Positions 34,326 through 46,560 are shown, numbered from the stretch's first letter. The stretch: DNA of 64,000 nt from Linyphia triangularis (GCA_963978545.1 OZ021721.1:112511280-112575279); one strand, 5' to 3'. The notes: generated from the sequence alone by a model not told the origin. Program-made: numbers and translations.

Positions 34326-34748
34326 CGTAAATAGACTCATAAAAGTTCTTGAAAATTGTACTTATTATTCTTTTATACTATCTAACTTCCATAACAAAAT
34401 AATTGAGCAGTAAAAATTTAAATGAAGCACACATTAAATTTTAAATCGTTATTGGAAAGAATTTACATAAATTATCAGGATTGCAATTGACTACTCTGAT
34501 GGTACCAACTATTTGAACTTAATGTTGCCAGGTAACATTTATTAGTAAGGAGATGAGGTGTCACATAAACAACGCGTGATGTGTATAACACTACTTTCTA
34601 ATGTTTACTCTTTAATAAAACTAAACGTCAGACTTTAAAACATTTTTCGAAGTAATAACTATTCATCATTCATTTTATAATAAATCAACATGTCGAAAAG
34701 CTAACGAACGTTGTTGTAACGTAATTCATGTTTAATAGTTAGGATTTT
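34326..34748. other. AT-rich DNA, no feature
   Basis: No repeat or frame of interest. Confidence 0.45.
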
Positions 34749-35506
34749 GCAATTATTTCCCTTTTAAAATACTTTATATTAACTTCGACTGTGCAGTTGT
34801 CGTCATCCAATAGAGTTGAAATTTGGCAGATAGACTCGTTATCGATGACAATGGATTCTATCAAGATTTGGGTCTGTTACAAAATGGCCGTTTTTGCAGA
34901 CGTCTCTATTGACGTAACTCATATCTAAAGCCATATTCAAACACATGCAATCGTTTAAATGTTTAATATTTAATAATTAGCAGTTATTTCCATTTTAAAA
35001 TACTTTATATTAACTTCGACTGTCCTTGAGTGTGTTTGCTACTGGCAAATCTGCAAAGGGCCAATTAATTCACTTGTCGTCATCCAATAGGGTTGAAATT
35101 TGGCAGATAGACTCGTTATCGATGACAATGGATTCTATCAAGATTTTTTTCTGTTACAAAAAGGCTGCTTTTGCAGACGTCTCTATTGACGTAACTCATA
35201 TCCAAAGCCATATTCAAACACATGCAATCGTTTAAAGGTTTAATATTTAATAATTAGCAGTTATTTCCATTTTAAAGTACTTTATATTAGCTTCGATTGT
35301 GCTTGAGTGTGTTTGTTGCTGACAAATCTCCAATTAATTCACTTGTCGTCATCCAATAGAGTTGAAATTTGGCAGATAGACTCGTTATCGATGACAATGC
35401 ATTCTATCAAGTTTTGGGTCTGTTACAAAAAGGCCGTTTTTGCAGACGTTTCTATAGACGTAAGCTAAATCCAAAGCCATATTCAAACACATGCAATCGT
35501 TTAAAT
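34749..35506. repeat. Tandem triplication, unit about 230-280 bp
   Basis: TTATTTCC.TTTTAAA.TACTT begins near 34753, 34984 and 35264. Each unit contains TTGTCGTCATCCAATAG, GAAATTTGGCAGATAGACTC, GTTATCGATGACAATG and AAACACATGCAATCGTTTAA. The first copy has lost about 50 bp. The GGCAGATA-ACTC and TCGATGA-AATGCATT words recur as single diverged copies near 60660 and 61870-62020, so this is a dispersed family that has locally amplified. Confidence 0.9.
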
Positions 35507-36350
35507 AAGTTGCAACTATACATAAATGTTGACAAAGTATGTTAAGGATTTATATTAAACAATTTATTTTTAATGGTTAATTTCTTAACTTATTAATATA
35601 AAAATTAAAAATTTTAGAAGATGAATGAGGCCAAGCAATGTCCGACTTCACAACTGCCCATACAATTTCCATTCAGTTCAAGCACATCCCAGCAATTATT
35701 CGTTCCTATCCCCTCCAAATGTCCTAGAATCAATCTTAAGGTTTAGACCTGTCTGAAATTCCGTCAAATTCTGATAACTAATTGTCCTAGACATCAATTC
35801 TAAGTAAAGCCGATCCAGACTACAAAGGCTCTTTCTAAAGTGACAATTCAACCCCAGATACATACTAATTAAACTCATCATATCCAATTTACAATTGGTA
35901 TGCTTATTGAAGTCAACTTGATATCTCTATCTGCTTTCTACAAGCAGCGCCAACCAACTTCAACTAGGAACATTTCTAACAGCACTAGTATGATGGATGA
36001 AATAATCGTGCGGCACACCCATCCAGTAACCCCCTATTTAGTCTCTAATATGATGATTCAATAGGTTTTTGAAGTCTCAGCAACCATAACTCAGAAGAGG
36101 ATGAGATTTCCAACACATTTGTGTGAAATTAATCTTATTTGATATGGGGCATTTAAAGAGGAACAGTGTGAGGTAAATGATGGTGCATAAGTCAATAGGG
36201 AACAGAAAGGGTGTGTGGAAGGAAATGGATATAAATCACATTGAACATGAAAGAAACCTCGGATCGTTTAGTGATGTACTCATTAATGACTCTAAGAGGC
36301 ATTCATTAATGACTCTAAACTGTGAGTGACATTAATAAGAAACGCCTTTA
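35507..36350. other. Mixed-composition unique DNA, no confirmed gene
   Basis: A minus-strand frame (35696 to about 35930, 79 codons: RYQVDFNKHTNCKLDMM, LDRLYLELMSRTISYQ) and another short frame beyond it look protein-like. Their length is within chance and no family is recognised. ATTCATTAATGACTCTAA is doubled at 36280-36320. Confidence 0.35.
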
Positions 36351-37455
36351 CTGTAGCTCAGGGGCGTACTGGGAAGCAATATCGGCCCGGTGATTTTAGA
36401 TTTACGCCGGCCCAAATGTTCAATATACAGTAGAGTCCTGATTATCCGAGTTAATGTGGACCAAGACCAACTCGGATAACCGAAAAACTCGGTTAAAGAG
36501 AAAATTAAAAATAAAATAAATCGTATCGGTTTAAATATATATTTTGACAAGTACAAATGTTATACTATATGTAAACCACATGTAATTAATAATATATAGT
36601 AATGCTTAAAGAGTTCTCTTACTTAAGCCTTAAGACCTTGAGCGACGCGATAGGAGGAGCAGTGTCATACAATGAAAAGGAATGTAAACATTTTGTTTTC
36701 TTGAGTGTTTGAGAGATCAAGTACCAATCTTTTTCGGTACTAGTTTTGACAAAGGAAAATATCAGGGGTAAAAGAAATATTATCTGGCTCGGTTAAAGCG
36801 GAAACTCGGATAACCGGGGCACGGATAATCGGGGTTTTACTGTAATCAAAAATCAAATATGTGTAGTTATACTTAATAATAAAATAATTCAAAAAAGTAA
36901 TTAATTATAATTAACAGTATGTTTTATTATTTAAATATTTATATTTAATAATTATTTTCAATAATTAGTTTTATTATAGTTTTCAATTCTTTTAAAGTTT
37001 CATTAGTTTTAATAATTTAACTGTTTTAATGATTAGTTTAATTACATCAAATTGTCTCTATTATTTATAACTCTTTTGAGTGAACTTGGTTTTTATAAAC
37101 CATTTATTGTTTGTTGCAAAAAACTAAATAAAAGAAATTCAAATTGCAAAATAAAGAATGTTCAGGTTATTAGAAAATTACATCCGAAATGATAATATAC
37201 AATTTACCTTAAAAGTTATAAAATAATTAAAAACTCATAATACTATAATATATAAATCTTAGTGCATCTATTTTCTAAATATGAAATTGAACGCATCGGG
37301 CTTTTTTTAAAAAAAAATTAAAGAAAACAAGTACTTATATTGGAAAATAATAATAATAATAACTTTCATACATTACTGGCCCATTTTTTACAGACACTGA
37401 CCGGCCCGATGATTGCACCGGACAACCCTATGGCCAGTACGCCCCTGCTGTAACT
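36351..37455. mobile_element. hAT MITE of the GGGGCGTACTGG family, long copy
   Basis: The element spans 36359-37447. Both ends are CAGGGGCGTACTGG (right as complement), followed inward by CGGCCCGGTGATTTTAG on the left and CGGCCCGATGATTGCACC on the right. The 8-bp flanks are CTGTAGCT and CTGTAACT, one change apart. No transposase. A Tigger MITE is nested at 36428-36842. Confidence 0.92.
36426..36844. mobile_element. pogo/Tigger MITE nested in the hAT MITE
   Basis: This 415-bp copy starts CAGTAGAGTCCTGATTATCC and ends with the complement of CAGTAAAACCCCGATTATCC. TA flanks it at 36426-36427 and 36843-36844. It is a reverse-oriented sister of 15949-16373, and it inserted after the host hAT MITE. 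Confidence 0.93.
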
Positions 37456-37624
37456 TAAAGGTTGGAATCGTATATAGATTAAGTATTGTATTCGTTTTGT
37501 TAAGATAGATCGTCAGCTTGTCTCTTTCCTATAGACCTAATGAGTTATTATTATGGCCACAATTTCTTCAAAAGTATTACTTTAAAACAAATTAATTTTT
37601 ACACTAGGGATAACAAGAACTTTA

Positions 37625-38500
37625 TTAAACATTATGGATCATTGGATGTCAAGGGGCACATGCCCGTCCAGACAACATATAAAATAAGTCACAAAAATGT
37701 ATAATGAAAAATCAGAAGAATAAAAATTGTACAAGTAGGAAAAACACAAACAAAGAGAAAAAAAGATGAAAGTCTGGTTACAGATACAGAACTCTGTAAG
37801 TTATTTGATTTATGAAATGACGCATTTTTTTCACAGTTCAATTATCAATATAACAATAATGTGAGTTACATCATTAGTTCAAAAGTTTAATGTTAAAGTT
37901 TAATAGTTTCCTAATGATTATTATTTTTTAATTATAAAGTAGGTTTAATCAACTCTCTACATCTAAGTTTAATAAATAATTTTTAATTTCTTTTTTAAAA
38001 AGAGTTCTGTTATCAACAGTTAGAGTATAATTAGGAAGTGAATTAATTAAAAAATTTCGGAGTCAGGTATTGAAAAATTTTATGAAAAATTTCTTTATTT
38101 GTTCAAAGAATACTGTAAATGAGTGTTTTTAAGACTATAGGGTACAGAGTAATTAAGAATACTAATTTTTTTTTTTTTTTTTTTTTTTTTAAGTAAAGAA
38201 GTATACAGTGTGTACAAAGTTGTGTAGTATTTAAAATTGGATTAGTAAAATTTTCTGGGGAGTTACCACCTAGCATCCGAATCAATTTATTTTGAATATA
38301 TATCAATTGTCGAATATTATTTAAATTGTCACCTCCCCAAGAAATTATGCCATATTGTACTATTGATTGAACCCAAGCAAAATACAATTGTTTTAAAAAT
38401 GAGTTACTGACATTATTTTTTAAGTAATAAATAAATCGAAATAAAAACGGAGTTTATCATTTACTTTTTTTTACATGCAATTTCCTTTTAAACCATTAAA
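37625..38500 (-). mobile_element. 5'-truncated non-LTR retrotransposon
   Basis: A minus-strand LINE 3' portion lies inside a TTAA MITE. It holds the reverse-transcriptase C-terminal part (about 37945-38470) followed by a 3' untranslated part of about 300 bp down to 37625. It is 5'-truncated, as is usual for LINEs. A T-run at about 38167-38190 is an A-run in the coding strand. I saw no clear target duplication. Confidence 0.75.
37945..38470 (-). pseudogene. Non-LTR reverse transcriptase C-terminus, decayed
   Basis: The minus strand reads YLKNNVSNSFLKQLYFAW, VQSIVQYGIISWGG, IQNKLIRMLGG and, past a frame change at the A-run, LPNYTLTVDNRTLFKKEIKNYLL and a stop. This is the usual end of jockey/CR1-type polymerases: a LY.A...S...YGI..WG thumb motif, a LQK..IR motif, and a final FKK.LK.YLL. 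The catalytic palm (FADD) is absent. Non-functional. Confidence 0.75.
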
Positions 38501-38859
38501 AAATCCTTTATAAAAATTGAAGGGAAAATAACCTTTTCACTACGCTTTAAAAAGTTTTTGTAAGCTAGCTGATAAAAATTAAAAAAAAAATTAATAATAA
38601 AAAAAACCTCTCATTATGTTCCATTAAAATTTTGTTAATGATCTTCTATTATTGTTGTTAAACTTAGTAAAAATTCATATACATTAAAGCAATACTTTGG
38701 TAGTTAGTGGACTAAGAAATACAGCATTAGGTCTATGGGGTACGGACAAACCATATACTATTGTCGAAAATTGGGACAATTAATAATATAACTCATAAGT
38801 TTTTAATAGAAATCCCTTATATGCATTGCCAATTTTTATATTAATTAACACAGCCACGA

Positions 38860-39060
38860 TTCTGTTGTCAGCGTGTGCTTGATGTTTACATCTAATTTTA
38901 AATATTAAAAACATTTCTATCAGCAAAATATGCTGCAAACTACTTTTTAAAATTTATTTATTAAAACTGAATGGAAGTTTATGCATTCACGTACAAATAT
39001 CTTTTACTGATTTTGATTAAAACAATTTTGGCAACTAGTATAAGAGTTTCAACAATGATA
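38860..39060. mobile_element. Internal fragment of the ATCGAT-rich hAT family (reverse)
   Basis: CAGCGTGTGCTTGATGTTTA, AAATATTAAAAACATTTCTATC, AGCAAAATATGCTGCAAACT and TTAAAACAATTTTGGCA match the middle of 60769-61665 in the same orientation. The ends are missing. Confidence 0.65.
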
Positions 39061-40036
39061 GAGCGTTTCAAAACTTGATTATACATTAGTATACATTATT
39101 GTATACTGATTGTGTATCGAAAGTAATAAAAAGCTCAAACCAGTTGAAATTTTAACAGACATCTCATTTAAAAAAAACCTATCAAATAACCGATCAAACT
39201 CTTTTACCTTTCTGACCATGTATTATATTTTTAATCCTATCAATTTTTTAAAGGTTGTTTTCTTCTTTTTTCTCAAAACAAAATCATAATAGAAAGCTAC
39301 GTCAGACAGAAATGAATATAGTATTGCTTTAAAAACTAAAAGGTAGAAAAAATACGATACGATTTGATACGAAGTTTCAAATCTTTGGGAAATAACTACA
39401 GGTAAAAGCAAATTATTTCTAGATGAAAATTTTTTATCGTATATTCATATTAAAAAAAATCTATATAATATTATATCATGTTCCAATTACTCAACTTAGT
39501 ATCAATAAAAGGATTTTAAATTGCTTTTTTGAACTAGTTTCTGTGAGCAATAAAAGAATAATTTCAACATAAATTTTGCCGTGTCATACAAAATAGCTGT
39601 CTAAGCTATTAAGAATTATTCATTTCCTTTTCGTGTGTTGTTTATTTATCTATTTCTTGACATAACATTTGCATTTGAAATGAATTTATAGCTCTTCGGG
39701 ACCAATATTCATCAATCATCAATCAAATATTTGATCGATTTGATTGATGATCCTCATTTTGTGAAATGCTGCACCAAATGATACTCATAAGAAATATTAG
39801 TTTTTGAGGAAACAGTGAGATGGCGCCACTATTTAAACATTATTGAAATTAGTACAAGTGAATTTTAAGAAGCGAATTGCGCCAAATTATAGGGGCTGAT
39901 AATTTTTGTTTTGTTTTGTTTGTTTTTGAAAATCAGTAATAAAAATCAAGGGAACAACATGAAATACCGTCTATTGAAATAAAAGGGGGATAGTAGTCAA
40001 GGGAGAGAGGAAGTCCTTTTAGCAATGAAATTCAAG
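39061..40036. other. AT-rich DNA with a hairpin
   Basis: A perfect hairpin with 14-bp arms (ATCATCAATCAAAT, 8-base loop, complement) spans 39716-39751. Otherwise nothing; a 62-codon frame at 39223 is chance. Confidence 0.5.
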
Positions 40037-40591
40037 CTATTAACTAGAGGTCGGAAATATCGATCAAAATAAATATCGATACTATATCGTTGCATAAAAA
40101 AGAATATCGATATATCGATGCATGATTTTTATTTGATTTTCAATTTTGCCAGAAACGAAGTTTTTCGGGGCCAATTTCTACTTTTCATAAATTCAAGCCA
40201 AAATGCATAAGTTCACATTTATTTTTAAAAAAGAAATTTTGAAAAGTAGTTTACCGCATATTTTGCTGATAGAGATGTTTTTACTATTTAAAATTAGATG
40301 CACATTCCAGGCACACATTGGCAACAGAGACGGTGCTATGTTAATGACTACTAATAAATGATCTTATCTTTCCATTACATTATGTTTTCTTTTTGGACTT
40401 AAGTTTTGAAGTTTTTGAAATGGGAATAAAGAAAATTGAAAAAACACATGGAACTATAAAATGATCATCAAAGAACTAAAAATGTTTAAAAATATCGATA
40501 TATCAGTGACTAGTATCGATATTTTTACTATCGATATGTTTTTAAAAACATATCGATAAAAATTGATATATCGCCGAACTCTACTATTAAC
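40037..40591. mobile_element. ATCGAT-rich hAT MITE, copy 1
   Basis: The element spans 40045-40583, with inverted ends TAGAGGTCGG and TAGAGTTCGG and perfect CTATTAAC 8-bp flanks (40037-40044 and 40584-40591). The first and last 90 bp are packed with ATCGAT, including several TATCGATA, on both strands. The interior has CCAGAAACGAAGTTTTTCGG and GCACACATTGGCAACAGAG. The 8-bp duplication puts it in hAT. No transposase. Confidence 0.93.
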
Positions 40592-41907
40592 CCCTTCCCC
40601 TCAACCCAAACACAAAATCATCAGATCATAAATTAAGCAATTATGAAAATTTTCATAGCGAACAATTTAGAAAAATCTGCGCAGATAAGGCCTTCAAAAT
40701 CACTAATAGGGCGACTCTAATCCGCTAGAAAAAAGTTTCTTCTAATGAATATTTTCTCAAGAAAGCTTTTGGCATTGTTTGCAATATTTCGTAAACATTG
40801 TAAATACGCGTTGATCTATTTATGGGATCAAGTTCCTTCACATTTTAAATAATAACAAAAATTAAATATATTAGAAATACCGAAATAAAATACATAGTCT
40901 CTCTAAACAATTTGGAAATAAACAGTTGAAAACATCTTATATAGATTTCGATATTCTTAATCTGTTTATAAAAAATAACATACTGGGTGATTAAAATTAA
41001 AATTCAACTTTCAAAAAACTGTAAAAAAAAACAATAAAAAAGATTAAAAAAAAAAAAAAAAAAAAAAAAAACATCTGGTGAGAATGGCTTGAAATTTGGC
41101 TTGAACATCCGCGAAAGAAGAAAAAGGTATTGCATAAGAAAAAAGCTATTTTTTTTTTTTTTTATTATTTTTTTTTTTTAATAACTTTACTTTATTACTT
41201 ACTTTCTTTTTACTTTATAATTATTTAAACATTAATTAATATTTTATTTTCAACTTCAATGGGCTTTTTTTGTACTATTTATCTTGAAAATAAAATGTGG
41301 TTTTTTAACTATTGGAAATTTCATGGTGCCACTATGTGAAGAAATTTGGCAAAAATTTAAAATAGTAAAGTCATACATTTGTATAAGCCATACAAATAAT
41401 TTTCAAGTTAGCTGTATGTTTTTTGTTAATTAGCGCAAATTTTGTACTTTTTAAAGCAGTATTCCGATATTATATCACAATCGAGAAAATGTTTTGCATT
41501 ATGTCTTTGAAAAGACTAACACTTTCTTTTTAGAAGTCAAAGACCAGCCATTTTACAAATTGGACACTAAATTTGGCCAAAAACATGAGTTTTATCATCA
41601 TGTAAAATTAAAAGATAGAAGAAATCTGTGAAATGAAAATCAAAATTAGACAGGATTTATTTAATTTCAATTTTCTTTTAAAGGCAAAACGCTTTTTCAC
41701 AAAGTATCCCAACCACAACATCTGTAGAGGAAGAAGAATATTCTTGAGTAATAGAAATGACACTAAATAAGAATTAATAATACAATTCAATACCGAATAA
41801 AAATAGTTATATCTGTTAAATTACTTAAGTGATAATTGTCGAAATTTCCTGGATTTGGTATCGGTGTTCGTTGCTTCACTAATGAGAATTCTTAAATTTT
41901 TTTACAA
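40592..41907. other. AT-rich DNA with opposed A and T tracts
   Basis: An A-run (about 41045-41072) and a broken T-run (about 41151-41180) face each other about 75 bp apart and could pair. No gene seen; a 60-codon frame at 41608 is chance. Confidence 0.5.
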
Positions 41908-42160
41908 TTTCCATTTGCTTATGGTCTACCAATATCCATAATTACCATTTGCTTATGCTTTACCGATTTCAATAATTATCATTTGCTTATGCTCCATCAA
42001 TTTCCTCAAGTTCCATTTGCTTATTCTATACCAATTTCCACAATTCCCAATTACTTATGCACTACCAATTTCCATTTGCTTATGCTCTACTAATTTCCAA
42101 AATTTCTATTTGCTTATGCTCTACCAATTTTCAAAATTTCCATCTGCTTATGCTCTCAAA
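41908..42160. repeat. Diverged minisatellite, unit about 36 bp
   Basis: About seven copies of CCATTTGCTTATGCTCTACC, AATTTCCA.AATT run from 41908 to 42160. Variation is considerable. Confidence 0.85.
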
Positions 42161-42356
42161 TGTCCACACATTTCCCATTTTCTATAACAAATCGATCTCC
42201 CTGTATGTAACTTTAATCTCTTTATCTTTCTACAGTACTAATTGAACAATTTTTTTTTAGTTGTAGCACTGATTGTTATTGTATTGTCCATTAACCTTAC
42301 TTGTACTGCTAAAACATTGGCGATGAATTATTATTTTTTTTCTTCCTACATACTAA

Positions 42357-42450
42357 CCTTTTTTTTTTCTTTCTTCTTCTTCTTTTTTTTTTCTTTTTTC
42401 TTTTCATCTTCTTCTTCTTTTTTCTTTTTTCTTTTCTTCTTTTTTTTCTC
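42357..42450. repeat. Pure pyrimidine tract, about 90 bp
   Basis: It is almost entirely T and C with TTC and TCTT repeats (for example CTTCTTCTTCTTTTTTTTTT) and only one A. It makes a Phe/Ser-rich frame that is not a gene. Long mirror-like pyrimidine runs can adopt triplex structure. Confidence 0.85.
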
Positions 42451-43135
42451 GTGTCGATATCACCCTGCCTTTGTTCAAATTTCATGTGAAATAATCCTCT
42501 CGATTAATACTATTGTATAACGAATTAAGAGGGACGTAGCAGTAATTATGTATTCCGCTTCAGTTTCACAAGTCATTCGTAACCGTATGTTAATGGTTTG
42601 TAGTGGCAAAAATGATACCATTACATTAAGGGATAGCTTAATTATAGTTTTGATATAAATAAAATCTTTAGGAAATTGTTGATGGTCCAACTAATGACTT
42701 TACTAGAGTGATGATTTGTAGTTAGTTTTCTACTTCTAGCGTTAAAGGAAAACGTAAGCAATTTATATACAATGGGAAAGCTCATTTCATTATACAATGC
42801 ATAAATAAACGTATCCTTTGATGTAACTTATAAAGGACAACACATATAATGACATTATCAGAATCCATCAAAATGTTGTCTCGATTTCTGATTAGTTTAT
42901 TAATAAGCACATGCAAATATTAAATTATTTGCTTGAATGTTTATTGTTATAGTCGTTAACGATATGAAATGATGAAATATGAAATGATGATATGAAATAA
43001 GCATTTATTATTAAATATTCTTTAACCCTTTTGAAATTAATGTTATTTGAAGTTTAAATGAGAATCGATATGTTTTGAAATAAAATTGATAAACAAGTAA
43101 AGTATCTTTTGTTGTTACTTGAAAGGTTTTGAAGG
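42451..43135. other. AT-rich DNA, no gene
   Basis: Nothing recognised. Confidence 0.5.
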
Positions 43136-43369
43136 TTAAGCTTTTGCACTTGAGACCTTTTCTCGCGGAGGACCCAGCAACTCGAAACGTTTCGTGGCAT
43201 TTTTGGTCTGGTTCGTGGTTGCGGATCCGCTTCAAAGAAATTAAACATAAACAGTCACTGCCTTGCATGGAATTTCCGCATCAAACCTAGTGGTAAGAGA
43301 GTCACCTCTCAAGTTGCAGCATCCAATCATGCGGTGCCTGAGAAGAACCTCTTGAACGCAAAGGGTTAA
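43136..43369. mobile_element. TTAA MITE, CCCTTTGC...CTCGAG family, copy 1
   Basis: The element at 43140-43365 lies between TTAA (43136-43139) and TTAA (43366-43369). Its right end is CCCTTTGCGTTCAAGAGG as complement. The body has GGAGGACCCAGCAACTCGA, CATCAAACCTAGTGG and ATCCAATCATGCGGTGCCTG. CCCTTTGC termini next to TTAA are piggyBac-like. The copy at 62783 is close. Frames on the minus strand here are by-products. Confidence 0.85.
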
Positions 43370-43564
43370 ATGTAAAACAATAATTTTATAAGAATTCGAA
43401 GGGAAAATTAAATGTTTTTTTTTCCCACTATTAATATTTAAAAACGTATTTCTTGTTCGTATTTCTAAAAAATAAGCGGCCCGAATTTTTTTGGGAAATT
43501 ATAAAATCCTTAGTTATTGAGTAAATATATATTTAAAAAAATTAAAACCTTTATTTTTCATTGG

Positions 43565-43809
43565 CAGGGGTGTAGTGGGGCCGGGCGTAACGGTACTTTT
43601 TTAAGAGCTAGTACGGCGTACCGACACTTTTTTTTTTTAACTAATTAACAATAACTCGTAAATCTTTATGAATATATTGTGATATAAGTTAGTGAGAAAA
43701 TCTATACATAAATTAAGAATATTTAGCTTCATCCCAGTTACAGTTGGATTTTCCGCCAGGATCGAGAAGCTTGCGTACAGGTAAAATTTTTTTTAGCACT
43801 ACAACCCTG
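43565..43809. mobile_element. Possible hAT-like MITE without target duplication
   Basis: Ends CAGGGGTGTAGTGG and CAGGGTTGTAGTGC (complement) are inverted and of hAT style, with GGCCGGGCGTAACGGTAC inside. The 8-bp flanks do not match, so the call rests on the ends only. Confidence 0.45.
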
Positions 43810-45094
43810 AATTTGTTAATGAATTTATGTTTAATTTACTTGTTTTCTGGCAAAAGTATCTTAACTTTTGAAGATTTTTGAAGAACTAAACTTTTAATTG
43901 TTGAATGAAATAAATATTTTACTCTAAACACTAAACATCGAAGCTAGAGAATATTCGCAGGTGTGTGTTAAAGCTAATTTTTTGGGAAATTGAGATTTTT
44001 TTTTATCTAGATATTCAAATATCTTTTTTTTATTTATTTTTACAAACTCCTCTAATTGAATTCAAACCTATTTAAAAAAAATATAAGTATGTAACAATAA
44101 ATCATTGAAATAGAAATTTGATATTATTTACGTGGCGCCATCTACATTAAGAAATAGTTATGACTAATCATTCGAGGTCCTATTACTTAATAAAACGTTG
44201 AGAGGAATATAAGGTTTTGTGGATATGTAATGAGGTGAATCAATTATTTTCATGTAAGAAACAATTCTAAGGGGAAGTTGTGTCCAATTACGTAATCTTC
44301 AAATTAAAAATATGAAGTTGTTCTGAATTTGGGCAGTTGAGTAACATGAAAATCAAACAAAAAAATTTATGACAATTATTCCTTTCTTCTATTTTTTTTT
44401 TTTTTTTTTGTTTTTGTTTTTTTGTTAACTCTTCTAGGTTAAGAAATTAATAAATTCCTTGAAAAGTTAAACACAATATTTCATTATAAATGATTTCGTA
44501 ATTTTAATTGCATAATATAACGTTATTGAACTGAACATTTAGTTAAAAATTTTCATATAAAAATAATCTTTCTTCAAACAACATCGGGCTTCAAATATAT
44601 TAAGGTTTAATAAAATATCTATATAATAAATTACCCTTTTAAATGATCACTGAGAAAATATTTTAACATTTTTAATTTTAATAAATTCTTCCTCGAAAAT
44701 GATTCCCGCATCCTCAAATAAAAGCAAATGTAACTCTCTTCCTCTTCCCATGAAAAAATTCCTTGTTAAATTTCATTTAAAAATTTCAAATATTTTCCTA
44801 AAAAAGTATATACATCTTAAAAAATGTCAGCCTCTCAAATATTTCTTTAGTTAGAGAATACTAATTCTATGAAAAGGAGAATAAAGAAAATCATTTTGGA
44901 TTAAAACCATTACAAACCCCCTCATTCCTCCTAATAAAAATGATTTCGAAAGGGAACTGCTTTAAAAGTAGTCTCCGTAACGTAATCATCCAAAGTTGTA
45001 TCCCCCAAAGTTATATCCCCTATTTTAAATGAGTTCTATATTGTATTTTTAGATGGCGCCACTGATGAACTTAGCTACCCCGATTTATTTAGTC
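43810..45094. other. AT-rich DNA, no gene
   Basis: GGCGCCA occurs at about 44153 and 45055 (GATGGCGCCAC), as it does near 39829. No further structure seen. Confidence 0.45.
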
Positions 45095-45440
45095 AAAATA
45101 CAAATACAATTAAATACTAATTTTCAGTCCAACAACAGGCTCTAGGCCCAACAGGGTTAGTCTAGTAAAAAAAATACGTATTTATAAATAGAATTAGCGT
45201 ACATAATTAATTTTTCAAAATTAACATAATTACACTACATACAATATACAATAGTTACAGGATCATACATACAATATACAATAGTTACAGGATCATACAT
45301 TCAATATGCAAAAGTTACAGGATCATATATAATAATACAATACAATATGCAATAGTTACAGGATCATACATAATAATACAATACAATATATAAAGTTGAC
45401 ACAGCGTCTGACAATCATACTGGAAAAATACAATACATAA
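45095..45440 (+). mobile_element. CR1/L2-like LINE 3' end, plus strand
   Basis: It starts in CAACAACAGGCTCTAGGCCC AACAGGG and runs into a tail of GTTACAGGATCATACATA and AATACAATACAATATA repeats. It mirrors, in opposite orientation, the 3' end of the longer LINE at 45590-46560. Nearly all coding sequence is lost. Confidence 0.65.
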
Positions 45441-45589
45441 TGGCTGACAAAGTTTATAGAATTCAACAATGCGTAAATATAAATATTCTTTTATCACTAA
45501 ATATCCAAATATAAGTAAACTAAATAACCCAAATTAAATGCATACAAATTTGCAGTACAAAATATAAGTTACTAACCCAGCCAATGTAT

Positions 45590-46560
45590 GTATGTTGTAT
45601 TGTATAATCCTGTAACTATTGTATATATTGTCAGCTTGTATATATTGCTTGCATTATATATTGCATTTTTCCAGTATGATTGTCAAACGTTGTGTCAACT
45701 TTGTATATTGCATTGTATTATGTACATTGTATTGTATTATGTATCTTGTATTGTATTATGTATATTGTATTGTATAATCCTGTAACTATTGTATATTGTG
45801 TGCATGATCCTGTAACTAAGCTATATTGTATGTATGATCGTGTAACTATCGTATGCAAATTATTTTCTATTTCTATATACGTGTATATTTTATATTTACT
45901 CGACCAACCCTGTTGGGCCTTGAGCCTGTTGTTGGTCTTAAAATTTATATTTGTATTTGTATTTATAATCCAATCATTGCCCATTGATGATCTCCCAATG
46001 CATATCTGTTTCTGAAATCTCTTACACTGATGGAATTATAACATTTGCTGGCAAATTATTCAAAAAATTGATTATCCTAATGTAAAAATAATGTTTTCGC
46101 TCTTCCCTATTAAATTAAGATTTGACCAATTTGCATCCATTTCCTCGTGTCCTATTGTCAGTGACAAATTCTAAACTCCTAACTTCCTCCTGTGCAATAA
46201 ATTAAAGCAACTGAATCAAATTCTCCTTTGCAATTTTTTCTTGCCGAGCATATGTACATGTTTAATTTTTTTAAATTTATTCTCATATGCCATGGGTGAA
46301 GTACCCTGAATAATTTTTGTTGCTCTATGTTGAACTTTTCTAACAAATCATTGCCATTTTTTAAAAAAGATAATCAAAACTGTGCTGCATTGCATACTCA
46401 AAATGCGACCTAACGAAACTTCTATTAAATAAATAATCATTATTCAAATAACTTTTAATAAAATTTCCCACAAATACAATGAAGCTGGATATATTTAGAA
46501 GCTGAATCATGGTTAGTGTACGAATATTAAAAATTACTAATTAAAACCAGTAAAATGTAA
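45590..46560 (-). mobile_element. CR1/L2-like LINE fragment, minus strand
   Basis: The 5'-truncated LINE runs leftwards from about 46560. Reverse-transcriptase C-terminal remnants (46010-46500) are followed by the CAACAACAGGCTCAAGGCCC block (about 45930) and a repetitive tail of ATACAATATACA and GTTACAGGATCAT to about 45590. It faces the plus-strand copy at 45095-45440 tail to tail, which creates a long imperfect inverted repeat. Confidence 0.75.
46010..46500 (-). pseudogene. CR1/L2-like reverse transcriptase C-terminus, decayed
   Basis: The minus strand, across frame shifts and stops, reads RSFVRSHFEYAMQ, KVQHRATKIIQG, MAYENKFKKIK, DNRTRGNG and YIRIINFLNNLPANVI. This is the order of the CR1/L2 polymerase end: LVRPHLEYA, then VQRRATK and Y..RL..L, then NRTRG, then R..N.WN.LP..V. 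At least three frame breaks or stops are present, so it is dead. Confidence 0.78.

Larger units (their letters stand above)
37500..38765. mobile_element. TTAA MITE split by a LINE insertion
   Basis: The left part (37504-37624) starts after TTAA with GATAGATCGTCAGCTTGTC, matching the 21411 element. The right part (about 38500-38765) continues with GAAAATAACCTTTTCACTAC, TTTTTGTAAGCTAG and TCTATGGGGTACGGAC. The terminal GCTGACGATC of the right end is eroded. The roughly 870 bp between are the LINE fragment. Confidence 0.7.

Noticed and set aside
35696..35930. 79-codon minus-strand frame with protein-like content
   Set aside because: Frames of this length are expected several times by chance here; neighbouring pieces need frame shifts and match nothing known.
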